NCBI RefSeq assembly: GCF_021026375.1
Contig: NZ_JAJNDB010000010.1
Location: forward strand, 186,001 to 250,000
Direction: 5' to 3'
Origin: Actinomycetospora endophytica
GTDB lineage: Bacteria > Actinomycetota > Actinomycetes > Mycobacteriales > Pseudonocardiaceae
Length of the DNA: 64,000 nt
This document shows, piece after piece, positions 47,351-54,554 of this stretch (positions within the stretch are counted from its first letter, which is position 1; each line of letters starts with the position of its first letter). The notes beneath the pieces were generated by a model. The model made no database searches, was not told the origin of the DNA, and saw only the letters and a list, made by a program, of their open reading frames with translations. A program made the position numbers and the translations under genes.

Positions 47351-48129
47351 GCCTGATCCCGAGCGAGGGGTCCACTGCCCTTGCCGCTCTTTACTGCGGA
47401 GATCAGTAGGAAAAGAGGTTTGCGGAAGTTCGTTTTCCACCATTCGCTGGATTCGATCACGGTCGGTGCGGGATGAGGCTCTAATATGCGCTCAATCAAG
47501 AAACCCGCATCGGCAAGGACCGACGAGTAGAATTCTAACGGCCGGAAGTTCATGTGCACTTCGTCTGGTGACTCAATGCCGGCCACCACAAAGGGCTGAT
47601 CTACCGACCGTTCCGAAAAATACGTTTCGACAGGAATCGATCCTGTAGCATCGCGCTCGGCATGAGCGGTGTAGAAACAAGGGTGAAGCATGAGGGTGAC
47701 CAGACGGCCTTGGGGCCGCAGGACTCGCCCGAGTTCCTGGACAGCGGCGGCCGGGTTGGAGACGTCACTCAAAACGTGGTTGCAGACGGCTATGTCGAAA
47801 GAGTCGTCCTCAAGCGGGAGGTCTTCTAGGCCCGCGACCATGTACTTCAAGCTGAGCCGCTCAGCTGCCTCATGAGTCCGTGCGGACTCGATGAGCGAGC
47901 CGGAGACGTCCACACCCGCAGCTCGAGCGCCGCGCTCAGCAAGCAGACGAGACATGTAGCCCTCGCCGCAGCCGGCGTCCAACACGTCCAGGCCGGAAAC
48001 GTCGCCAATGGCATCCAGGACGGCCTGGTCCGTCAGCTCGGTACGGTAGCGGTCCAGCCCTTCCCGGATGATCTTGACCCAGAAGTCGGCGTTCCGGGCG
48101 TAGGTGTCGGACGTGCTACCACTGGTCAA
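47347..48129 (-). CDS. Class I SAM-dependent methyltransferase
   Basis: The protein has about 260 residues. Motif I is LDVLDAGCGEGYMSRLLAERG, followed by GVDVS, the motif II/III region GLEDLPLEDDSFDIAVCNHV and post-motif RVLRPQGRLVTLML. This is the Methyltransf_11 type that usually methylates small molecules or RNA rather than DNA. The substrate is unknown. The frame is open to 48222; TTG at 48129 overlaps the upstream gene's end by 14 bp and is the most likely start. Its stop overlaps the PIN-like gene's start. Confidence 0.8.
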   Translation of the reverse strand: MTSGSTSDTYARNADFWVKIIREGLDRYRTELTDQAVLDAIGDVSGLDVLDAGCGEGYMSRLLAERGARAAGVDVSGSLIESARTHEAAERLSLKYMVAGLEDLPLEDDSFDIAVCNHVLSDVSNPAAAVQELGRVLRPQGRLVTLMLHPCFYTAHAERDATGSIPVETYFSERSVDQPFVVAGIESPDEVHMNFRPLEFYSSVLADAGFLIERILEPHPAPTVIESSEWWKTNFRKPLFLLISAVKSGKGSGPLARDQA

Positions 48130-49099
48130 AGCCGCTGCCTCCGAGCGCGTGGGCGGTCCCGTCGAGCGTCGCGAGGATACCGTCACAGGCATGCGCGGCC
48201 TCAGGAAGCAGGACCCGCTCACGTCGCGCCCGGAGCGTCGACCGCAGCTCGTCGCGGCGCAGACCGAACGTCTCGTCCCGCGCTAGGACGGTCGGGATCG
48301 AGGTCTCGGAGAGGTAGATCAGGTAAGCGTCGTTGTACTGCTCGACCTCACGCAGCACCTCGGCTGCGGTCTGGCGCAACAGCAGCGAGCGCGGTAGGGA
48401 GAAGTCCGGCGTGGGCTTCGCGTCGTGGGTGTAGGTCGGGAACGCCCAGTCCTCGACCATCGCCACCAGCGGCGAGGACTTCACTGTCCGCCCGTAGCCA
48501 GCGGCCAGGTCGGCGTCGTTGGTCGCCATGATCTGGCCGATCACCGAGCTCCGGAAGGCGAGCGCGGTGTTGCGGCTGACGTCCTCCGCCTCGAGCTCGG
48601 CCGGCTGACCGGTGCTACGCGAGATGTGGTGCATGAGGTTGGCCTGCGCCACGATCGCGTGAAACGAATTGGAACGCTCTCCCAAGCGCCCGACCATCTC
48701 CGAGGCGGCCAAAACCAGAGAGCTGGCATCGCGCAACAGGGCGTCAGTGTCGTTGTTCCCGAATACGAATCCGAGCGCGTAGTCCTGCTCGCGCCCCCAG
48801 AATCGCGCCAGGTGCGCGGCAGCGGGCCGGATATCGCCGTCGAGCAGACACGCCGCGGTGTCGAGTGCGTTGCTGAGGTACTGCTCTGGCACCCGGCGCT
48901 CCTGCACCAAGCGCCGGAAGGCCTCGCCGTCCACCTCGACGCCGTGACGGCTCAGACGGTCGGCCAGCCGGTTGCGCCGGTCTGCCAGCGAGAAGCCGAG
49001 GACGTACTCCCCGACCCCGGGCACGACCGCCACGATGGCCTGCAGCGAGCTGCCCTTGACCCGGTCCAGCCAGTCCGGGTTGTCCCACAGCCGGCACAC
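48116..49099 (-). CDS. Alpha-helical regulator-like protein, probably missing its N-terminal HTH
   Basis: This 327-residue all-helical protein starts at GTG 49099 and includes PNWLD-type (here NPDWLDRVKG) and FPTYTHDAKPTPDFSLPRSLL segments. From memory these belong to a group of long streptomycete HTH proteins that carry a DNA-binding domain upstream. Here family-like sequence begins only about ten codons before the GTG (FLAGLDESTV) and stops at the ATG of the divergent zinc peptide (49129), so the HTH seems lost at a junction. It leads the methyltransferase/PIN operon. Confidence 0.5.
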   Translation of the reverse strand: MCRLWDNPDWLDRVKGSSLQAIVAVVPGVGEYVLGFSLADRRNRLADRLSRHGVEVDGEAFRRLVQERRVPEQYLSNALDTAACLLDGDIRPAAAHLARFWGREQDYALGFVFGNNDTDALLRDASSLVLAASEMVGRLGERSNSFHAIVAQANLMHHISRSTGQPAELEAEDVSRNTALAFRSSVIGQIMATNDADLAAGYGRTVKSSPLVAMVEDWAFPTYTHDAKPTPDFSLPRSLLLRQTAAEVLREVEQYNDAYLIYLSETSIPTVLARDETFGLRRDELRSTLRARRERVLLPEAAHACDGILATLDGTAHALGGSGFDQW

Positions 49100-49128
49100 G
49101 GTGCTCTCGTCGAGGCCGGCCAGGAACG

Positions 49129-49263
49129 ATGGAGCGCTGCCCGGCCTGCGGCTCGTCGGCCTGGGAGGTCACGCAGGTGCAGGTCGCCGGCTCCCCGTCA
49201 CGCACCACCCGGGCTCGGGGCCGTGCGCACCGGGCGTCCCGCTCAGGCTCGGGGTGGGCCTGA
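49129..49263 (+). CDS. 44-aa zinc-knuckle peptide of the AICE backbone
   Basis: ATG at 49129 follows AGGA. The peptide begins MERCPACGSSAWEVTQVQV and then turns basic (RTTRARGRAHRASRSG). It has one CxxC pair, so zinc binding would need dimerisation or extra ligands. Its stop overlaps the next start (TGATG), which indicates translational coupling and supports its reality. Similar small CPxCG peptides precede the transfer genes in other AICEs, as I recall. Confidence 0.6.
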   Translation: MERCPACGSSAWEVTQVQVAGSPSRTTRARGRAHRASRSGSGWA

Positions 49264-49622
49264 TGACCGCCATCTTCACCGACCCCCGCCCCGGCTCCTG
49301 GGGCCGTTCGGGTGTCAAGCGCGGCTTGACAGTCGCGCCGTCCACGCGGGTGGTCGAGAACGACGAGTTCGGCGCGTTCGCCCGCCGCATCCTCGCCGCC
49401 CACGGCCGCCGCGTCGCGAGCGGCGACATCGAGGGCCTGCGTGACCTCGACGCCCTGGGCCGGGCCTGGGAGCGGGCCATGCACGCCGCGGTCGAGGGGC
49501 TGCGCGCCGAGGGCTTCTCGTGGGCCGAGATCGGCGACCGGCTCGGCATCAGCCGCCAGGCGACCCACCAGCGCTGGGGCTCGCCCGGCGTCCCCCATCA
49601 GCCACACCAAGAAACGGATTGA
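49263..49622 (+). CDS. HTH protein of the AICE backbone
   Basis: This 119-residue protein starts at ATG 49263 within the upstream stop. A helix-turn-helix like that of sigma/LuxR families lies at about residues 85-108 (FSWAEIGDRLGISRQATHQR). It is probably the regulator of the transfer operon (in the role of KorSA/Pra-like genes). The translocase gene begins 3 bp after its stop. Confidence 0.7.
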   Translation: MTAIFTDPRPGSWGRSGVKRGLTVAPSTRVVENDEFGAFARRILAAHGRRVASGDIEGLRDLDALGRAWERAMHAAVEGLRAEGFSWAEIGDRLGISRQATHQRWGSPGVPHQPHQETD

Positions 49623-49625
49623 GTC

Positions 49626-51134
49626 ATGCGAGAGACATGGACCGCGCGAATGTGGCGCGGACAGACCATCCGCACCCGCTCCGACGTGGTGCGCACCGAA
49701 CACATCCCGTACCGCCCCGCCCCGCTGACCTACAGCCTGGCCGCGCTGCGCTGGTCGCTGTGGACCGTCGGCATGCTCGCCTGGGGCGCGATCTATATCC
49801 CCGCCGCCGGAGCCGCCCTGGCCCTACTGGTCCTCGGTGGGCTGCTGGCCGGGAGCTGGGGGCTGGTGGCGGCCGCGGTGCTCGCGTCGCTCGCCGGGCG
49901 GCTGTGGGCCCGGTTCTGGCCGGTGCACTGGCAGCGCTGGGGCATCGGGCGGGCGCACCGATTCTGGCGGCGGCTGCGCTACCGGTGGTCCTGGGACGAC
50001 GTCCTGGCCGCCTCGGGGGTCAAGGCCACCGACGCCCGCCACAACATCTCCGTGCCCCGCCTGCTCTGGGTCAGCCTCGGCGAGCACGCTGACGCCCTGC
50101 ATGTCCAACTCTGCGCCGGGATCACCCCCGCCACCCTCGCCGCCCAGACCGACGCGCTCGCCTCCGAGTGGTGCGCCCTCGAGGTCCGCGTCCAGGCCCA
50201 CCCGTGGCGACCCGGCTGGGTGCTGCTGCGCGTGGTCTACCGCGACGTCCTCGCCGACGACCCGGCCGCCACCGCCGGCCCGACCGACTTCCGGTGGCTC
50301 GATGTCGGGCGCTGCGAGGACGGCCGACGCTGGTGGCTGCGCCTGATGGGGACTCACATTCTGATCGCCGGGTTAACCGGCGCCGGGAAGTCCGGGCTGG
50401 TCGCCGGGATCGTCAAGGGGCTGTGCCCGGCGATCGCCGACGGGCGGGTCCGGCTGATCGGGATCGACCCCAAGGGCGGCATGGAGTACCGCATGTACTC
50501 CGAGCTGTTCTACATGCTCGCCTACGGCACCGACGACGCCCTGGTCGCCGCCCTCGAAGCCGCCGCCGACCTCATGGCCGAACGGGCCAACCAGTTCGGC
50601 GGCCGCATCCGCAAACTGCTGCGACCCACCACCACGTGGCCGCTCTACGTGCTCCTGGTCGACGAGATCGCCGCCCTGACCTCGTTCATCGCCAACCGCG
50701 AACTCAAGGAACGCGCCTCCGCCGCGCTGAACCGGATGCTCACCCAGGGCCGCGCCCCCGGAGTGGTCGTCGTCGGGTGCATCCAGGACCCCCGCAAGGA
50801 AGTCCTCCCGATGCGCGACCGGTTCGGCTACCGCGTCGGGCTGCGCCAGGACTCCCCCGACGAGGTCCGCATGACCCTCTCCGAAACCGCCTACGACCGC
50901 GGCGCCCGCTGCGACCTGATCCCCGAGGACTGCCCCGGCATCGGCTACGTCATCGACGACGACGGCGCCCGCCGCGAACCCGTGAAGGTCCGCGCCGACT
51001 GGGTCCCCGACGCCGAACTCATCTGGCTCGCCGCCCAGTACCCCGCCCCCACCCAGGTCGACGTCCCGCCTCTGGCGGCTAAGAACCGCACCCCGGTCCG
51101 CGCGACCCGCGAGGACAAGGGGAGGGCGGCGTGA
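49626..51134 (+). CDS. FtsK/SpoIIIE-type DNA translocase (TraSA-like)
   Basis: This 502-residue protein has two or three membrane helices at about residues 37-90. The motor has Walker A GLTGAGKSGLV near 247, Walker B YVLLVDEIAAL near 345 and an arginine-finger region RMLTQGRAPGVVVVGC. In AICEs the TraSA/TraB-like hexamer moves double-stranded DNA between mycelia. The C-terminal tail lacks an obvious gamma domain. It is coupled downstream to the small membrane protein (GTGA). Confidence 0.92.
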   Translation: MRETWTARMWRGQTIRTRSDVVRTEHIPYRPAPLTYSLAALRWSLWTVGMLAWGAIYIPAAGAALALLVLGGLLAGSWGLVAAAVLASLAGRLWARFWPVHWQRWGIGRAHRFWRRLRYRWSWDDVLAASGVKATDARHNISVPRLLWVSLGEHADALHVQLCAGITPATLAAQTDALASEWCALEVRVQAHPWRPGWVLLRVVYRDVLADDPAATAGPTDFRWLDVGRCEDGRRWWLRLMGTHILIAGLTGAGKSGLVAGIVKGLCPAIADGRVRLIGIDPKGGMEYRMYSELFYMLAYGTDDALVAALEAAADLMAERANQFGGRIRKLLRPTTTWPLYVLLVDEIAALTSFIANRELKERASAALNRMLTQGRAPGVVVVGCIQDPRKEVLPMRDRFGYRVGLRQDSPDEVRMTLSETAYDRGARCDLIPEDCPGIGYVIDDDGARREPVKVRADWVPDAELIWLAAQYPAPTQVDVPPLAAKNRTPVRATREDKGRAA

Positions 51135-51331
51135 TCCCCGCGATCATCATCGTCGTCCTGCTCACGGTGATCGCGATGAAGTTCCGCGCCGTCGGCGCCG
51201 TCCTCGTGCTCGGCGTCATCACCGTCGTCCTGCTCGGCGTCGAAGCCCCCAGCTTCATCGCCGGAGTCGGGCACTTCATCGCCGCCGTCATCGGCGGAAT
51301 CGGCACCGGCCTCGCGCAGGCCAACACGTGA
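51131..51331 (+). CDS. Small membrane protein, 66 aa
   Basis: GTG start overlaps the translocase stop. Two hydrophobic segments (IPAIIIVVLLTVIAMKF and GAVLVLGVITVVLLGV) are followed by a third weak one. Spread-type (Spd) helper peptides occupy this place in other AICEs, so a role in transfer is plausible. There is no motif for a firm call. Confidence 0.65.
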   Translation: MIPAIIIVVLLTVIAMKFRAVGAVLVLGVITVVLLGVEAPSFIAGVGHFIAAVIGGIGTGLAQANT

Positions 51332-51343
51332 GAAGGAGCGATC

Positions 51344-51526
51344 ATGGAACCACTGCTGTTGACCCCTGAGGAAGCCGCCGAGGTCCTGCGGATTGGGCGG
51401 GCCAAGGTGTACGACCTGATCCGCAGCGACGAGCTGCGCTCGATCAAGATCGGCGGATCGCGCCGAGTGCCGTGCTCGGCTCTGGAGGAGTACGTCAGCG
51501 CCCTTCTCGACAGGGCGCCCGCGTGA
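51344..51526 (+). CDS. xis: Excisionase, MerR-like winged helix (Xis)
   Basis: This 60-residue protein has TPEEAAEVLRIGRAKVYDLI, the helix-turn-helix of the excisionase/DNA-binding domain family, then KIGGSRRVPCSALEEYV. It should bend attachment-site DNA and favour excision. It overlaps the integrase start as TGATG, the standard xis-int arrangement. Confidence 0.9.
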   Translation: MEPLLLTPEEAAEVLRIGRAKVYDLIRSDELRSIKIGGSRRVPCSALEEYVSALLDRAPA

Positions 51527-52764
51527 TGTCCGGGCAGCGCCGCCGGTCGAACGGCGAAGGGACGATCTTCCAGCGCTCGTCGGACGGCCTGTGGGTGGGC
51601 TCGGCCTACGTCCACACCAGCACCGGCGAGATCAAGCGCAGGCGCGTGTACGGCAACACCGAGCTGGCCGCACGCGAGAAGCTGCGCAAGCTCCAGGCCG
51701 ACGACGGGGCCGGCCTCCCGGCACCGGACAAGACCTACACCGTGGGCGAGTACCTGGACGTGTGGCTCGCGCGAGTCAAGGAGGAGAAGCGGGCCACGAC
51801 CTATCGGGGCTACGAGAGCGCGGTCCGGTTGCACATCAAGCCGCTGCTCGGGCGCAAGCGTCTTGACCGACTCACTGGCGCGGACGTCCGCCAGTTCCTC
51901 GCCCGGTTCCGCGCGAAGTGCCTGTGCTGCGCGAACGGGTGGGACAAGCATCGGCCGGCCAAAGATCAGTGCTGCTCGGCGAAGCGCTGTTGCGGGCGGC
52001 ACCCGACCACGCGGCAGGTCCAGTACGTCCACGCGGTGCTGCGCAACGCGCTCTCGAACGCGATCCGAGACGAACTGATCATGCGCAACGTCGCCAAGCT
52101 CGTTGTAGTCCCGACACCGAAGTACAAGCGCGGCAAGGGCCTCACGGTCCCTGAGGTCCGCACGCTGCTCAAGGAGGCCAAGGCCTCCCGACTGCACGCG
52201 CTCTACGTCGTGGCCGCGACTCTGGGCCTGCGTCGCGGGGAGCTGCTCGGGCTGCGCTGGTCCGACATCGACGTCGAGGCCCGCACCGTCGACATCGCCC
52301 AGACCGTGCAGCGGGTCGGCGGCGAGCTGCTGATCGGCGCGGTCAAGACCGACGCCTCGGAGGCTCCGCTACCGCTGCCGAAGATGACGATGCGGGCACT
52401 GCTCGCCCACCGGGACCGCCAGACCGTCGAGCGCGAGAAGGCCCGCGAGTGCTGGCAGGACCACGACTTGGTGTTCTGCACCCAGATCGGCACGCCCATC
52501 GAGCCGCGCGCGGTGAACCGCGACTGGGACAAGCTCCGAGCACGCACAGGGTTCCCGACGCTGCGATTGCACGACCTGCGCCACACGGTCGTGAGCCTGC
52601 TCCTGGCGCTCGGGGTGCCGCCCCATGTCGTGCAGGCCATCGCCCGGCACGCGGACGCGGAGATCACTCTCGCGATCTACGCGCACACCAACCTCGACCA
52701 GATGCGGGAGGCCGTCGACCTCATCGACTGGGACGACGACGAGACCTCGGAGGAGATGCCGTGA
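51526..52764 (+). CDS. int: Tyrosine-type site-specific integrase
   Basis: This 412-residue protein has an N-terminal AP2-like arm-binding segment, a SAM-like core-binding domain with an unusual Cys-rich patch near residues 130-165 (CLCCANG..., CCSAKRCCG), and the catalytic domain. Catalytic residues are Arg in TLGLRRGELLGL, HxxR in LHDLRHTV near 348-351, His in ARHAD and Tyr in IYAHTN near 384. It recombines attP with the tRNA-Pro 3' end that lies 86 bp downstream. Confidence 0.95.
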   Translation: MSGQRRRSNGEGTIFQRSSDGLWVGSAYVHTSTGEIKRRRVYGNTELAAREKLRKLQADDGAGLPAPDKTYTVGEYLDVWLARVKEEKRATTYRGYESAVRLHIKPLLGRKRLDRLTGADVRQFLARFRAKCLCCANGWDKHRPAKDQCCSAKRCCGRHPTTRQVQYVHAVLRNALSNAIRDELIMRNVAKLVVVPTPKYKRGKGLTVPEVRTLLKEAKASRLHALYVVAATLGLRRGELLGLRWSDIDVEARTVDIAQTVQRVGGELLIGAVKTDASEAPLPLPKMTMRALLAHRDRQTVEREKARECWQDHDLVFCTQIGTPIEPRAVNRDWDKLRARTGFPTLRLHDLRHTVVSLLLALGVPPHVVQAIARHADAEITLAIYAHTNLDQMREAVDLIDWDDDETSEEMP

Positions 52765-52773
52765 AGCTCCGTT

Positions 52774-52792
52774 GGTGCAGTAGTAGGTGCAG
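52774..52792 (+). promoter_or_regulatory. Candidate integrase arm-type sites, right end
   Basis: GGTGCAG at 52774-52780 and 52786-52792 lies between the int stop and attR. It matches the pair at 38815-38832 in sequence and nearly in spacing (12 against 11 bp). Confidence 0.45.
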
Positions 52793-52849
52793 TACGGGGG
52801 TCTACGCCTCTGCCGGCGTCGCCCCCGCACGGCATCTGTGCAGGTCGTG

Positions 52850-52897
52850 CGTGGTCGGGGTGGCGGGATTCGAACCCACGGCCCCTCGCTCCCAAAG
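52850..52897 (-). repeat. attR within the intact tRNA-Pro gene
   Basis: These 48 bp are identical to attL at 38671-38718. They cover the tRNA 3' half from the anticodon loop to just past the encoded CCA, so the element restores a functional tRNA on integration. Confidence 0.95.
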
Positions 52898-52928
52898 CGA
52901 GTGCGCTACCAAGCTGCGCCACACCCCG
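52852..52928 (-). tRNA. tRNA-Pro (anticodon TGG), CCA encoded
   Basis: The 77-nt cloverleaf has acceptor CGGGGTG paired with CACCCCG, discriminator A and encoded CCA, anticodon stem CTCGC/GCGAG with loop TTTGGGA, and T-loop GTTCGAATC. It is the integration target of the element, and its 3' half comes from the element. Confidence 0.97.
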
Positions 52929-53457
52929 TTGACCTCAAGTGTAGGGGCGCCCGCTCAGGAGGTTCGCAGCCTGGCTCCGACACCGCCGCGGCACTCGCGC
53001 CGCGGGGGGTCGGAATGCGATGGCTGGATGTCGACGGGCATGCGGACGGCGTCGTCCGCACCCGTCCGACGCGTCAGTCCAGACCGCGGACGATGTGGTC
53101 CTCGTCAGTGTCGACCGTCATGTCGCGCTCCGTGTCCATCCTGGGCTCCCTTCCGGCTGGTGCTCTGGCCCGATTTCCATCCTCGACGCCTCGGCGGCCC
53201 TACCGTGAAGTACCTGGTGAGGGTCACAGATCGAGTTCCCGGGGAACCTTCGGCGGTCGTGGATCGTGCTTGTGTACCTGTTCACAAGGCGTTGGTGAAG
53301 CACTAAACCGTGACAGAGCGTCTACTGAACGATCCAGTAGCCGCGCGACGCAACCTCGAGGCACGCCACGAACGGACCAGTACCGCGGAGGGAACGCCCG
53401 GAATCACGCCGTCTCCGAGCGATCGGATACGGTGGAGCCGGCCCGGAGACGGGCCGC
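52929..53457. other. 529-bp spacer between two tRNA genes, one possible 21-codon ORF
   Basis: No gene of normal size is convincing. On the minus strand 53074-53139 encodes a 21-residue acidic peptide (starts MDTERDMTVDTDEDH) with a fair GGGAG ribosome site before its ATG at 53139. It is too short to judge. The rest presumably holds the tRNA-Pro promoter and the tRNA-Gly promoter. Confidence 0.35.
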
Positions 53458-53531
53458 GCGGGCGTAGCTCAATGGTAGAGCCCCAGTCTTCCAAACTGGC
53501 TACGCGGGTTCGATTCCCGTCGCCCGCTCCA
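53458..53531 (+). tRNA. tRNA-Gly (anticodon TCC), CCA encoded
   Basis: The acceptor GCGGGCG pairs with CGCCCGC. The anticodon stem CCAGT/ACTGG encloses loop CTTCCAA. The T-loop is GTTCGATTC, the discriminator is T at 53528, and CCA is at 53529-53531. Confidence 0.97.
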
Positions 53532-53858
53532 CGTCGTCGCCGCAGGTCAGCGGCCTGACGACCGCCCTGGGCGCACCGTGACGCAGTCGTCGGACGACGA
53601 CGACACGGCCGCCTCCTCGTCCCCGCGAGCGACCCGTCGGCCGTGCCCCCTACCGCGACGGCTGAACCGCGCGTCGCCCCCCAGGTCTTCGACCTGTCCG
53701 AACAACGATGGCACTATCCATATTACGTCGAGCTCTCGTCCCCCCGAGAGTCTCGACCAGGTCCCGCTGCCCCTGCCCCCTGTGGGCAGCGGGACCGCCC
53801 ATGGCCGTGGGCGATTCGGTCGATTGCTCCTGATGGTGACCTGCATCACCATTCGGCG
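53532..53858. other. 327-bp spacer after tRNA-Gly
   Basis: It contains the hairpin at 53760-53796 and a local AT-richer patch near 53700-53730 that may be a promoter for the hydrolase gene. No ORF is convincing. Confidence 0.4.
53760..53796 (+). terminator. Strong GC hairpin upstream of the hydrolase gene
   Basis: Perfect 13-bp arms GGTCCCGCTGCCC (53760-53772) and GGGCAGCGGGACC (53784-53796) have an 11-nt loop. No T-run follows. It could terminate read-through from tRNA-Gly. Confidence 0.45.
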
Positions 53859-54545
53859 ATGACTCACTATGTGCTCGTTCCGGGCGGATTCATCGACGGC
53901 CGGTACTGGGACGGCGTCGCCCAGCGACTCGAGAAGGCCGGTCATCACGTCGACGTCGTCGACCAGCTCCCGAGCGCGGGATTCGACCCGTCCGCCCTCG
54001 GCGACCTGACGACGGACGCGGCGGCCGTGAGACGACGCGTCGAGGACGCCGGCGAGCCGGTCGTGCTCGTCGGACACTCCTACGGCGGGATGGTCATCAC
54101 CGAGCTCGCCGACCACCCGGACATCGCCCACAGCGTCTATCTGGCGGCGGCGTGGCCGGCGCGCGGACAGTCGATGTTCGACCTGTTCGGAGGCGGTCCA
54201 CCGCCGGCGTGGATCGCAGCCCAGCCCGACGGGACGCTGCGGGCCACCGACGACCTGCAGCTGCTCCGGGACGGACTCTGCGCCGACGTCGAGCGGGAGC
54301 AGGCCGAGGCCGAGCTACAGCGGATGCTGCCGCAGTCGCTGACCAGCGCCAGCACGCCCAGCTCGGCCCCGGCCCGGGCGCACCCGACCACCTACATCGT
54401 CTGCGAGCAGGACATGACGCTGCGGCCCGCGGCCCAGGAGCAGATGGCCGCCGCGGCCGACCGCGTCGAACGGCTGCCGTCGTCCCACCAGCCGATGCTG
54501 TCGATGCCGGACGAGCTGGCGGCGATCCTCGCTCGCGTGTCCTGA
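53859..54545 (+). CDS. Alpha/beta hydrolase (salicylate-esterase-like)
   Basis: This 228-residue protein begins MTHYVLVPGGFIDGRYWDGVA and has the nucleophile elbow VGHSYGGMVITEL near residue 70, an acid in CEQDMTL and His in SSHQPML. It resembles the MES/EstC-like group of small esterases; the substrate is unknown. ATG at 53859 is preferred, although the frame is open upstream. It converges on the monooxygenase gene. Confidence 0.85.
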   Translation: MTHYVLVPGGFIDGRYWDGVAQRLEKAGHHVDVVDQLPSAGFDPSALGDLTTDAAAVRRRVEDAGEPVVLVGHSYGGMVITELADHPDIAHSVYLAAAWPARGQSMFDLFGGGPPPAWIAAQPDGTLRATDDLQLLRDGLCADVEREQAEAELQRMLPQSLTSASTPSSAPARAHPTTYIVCEQDMTLRPAAQEQMAAAADRVERLPSSHQPMLSMPDELAAILARVS

Positions 54546-54554
54546 CCCGCGCGG

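Larger units (their letters stand above)
38671..52897. mobile_element. Integrated AICE-type element (pSAM2-like) in tRNA-Pro(TGG), 14.2 kb
   Basis: The element is bounded by 48-bp direct repeats. It carries int and xis next to attR, an FtsK/TraSA-type DNA translocase, a small membrane protein, an HTH protein and an HUH replication initiator, the gene set of actinomycete integrative and conjugative elements. Its 43.6-49.1 kb interior is AT-richer and opposite in strand, which marks it as cargo of other origin. There is no relaxase or type IV secretion gene, consistent with double-stranded DNA transfer by TraSA-like proteins. Confidence 0.93.
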
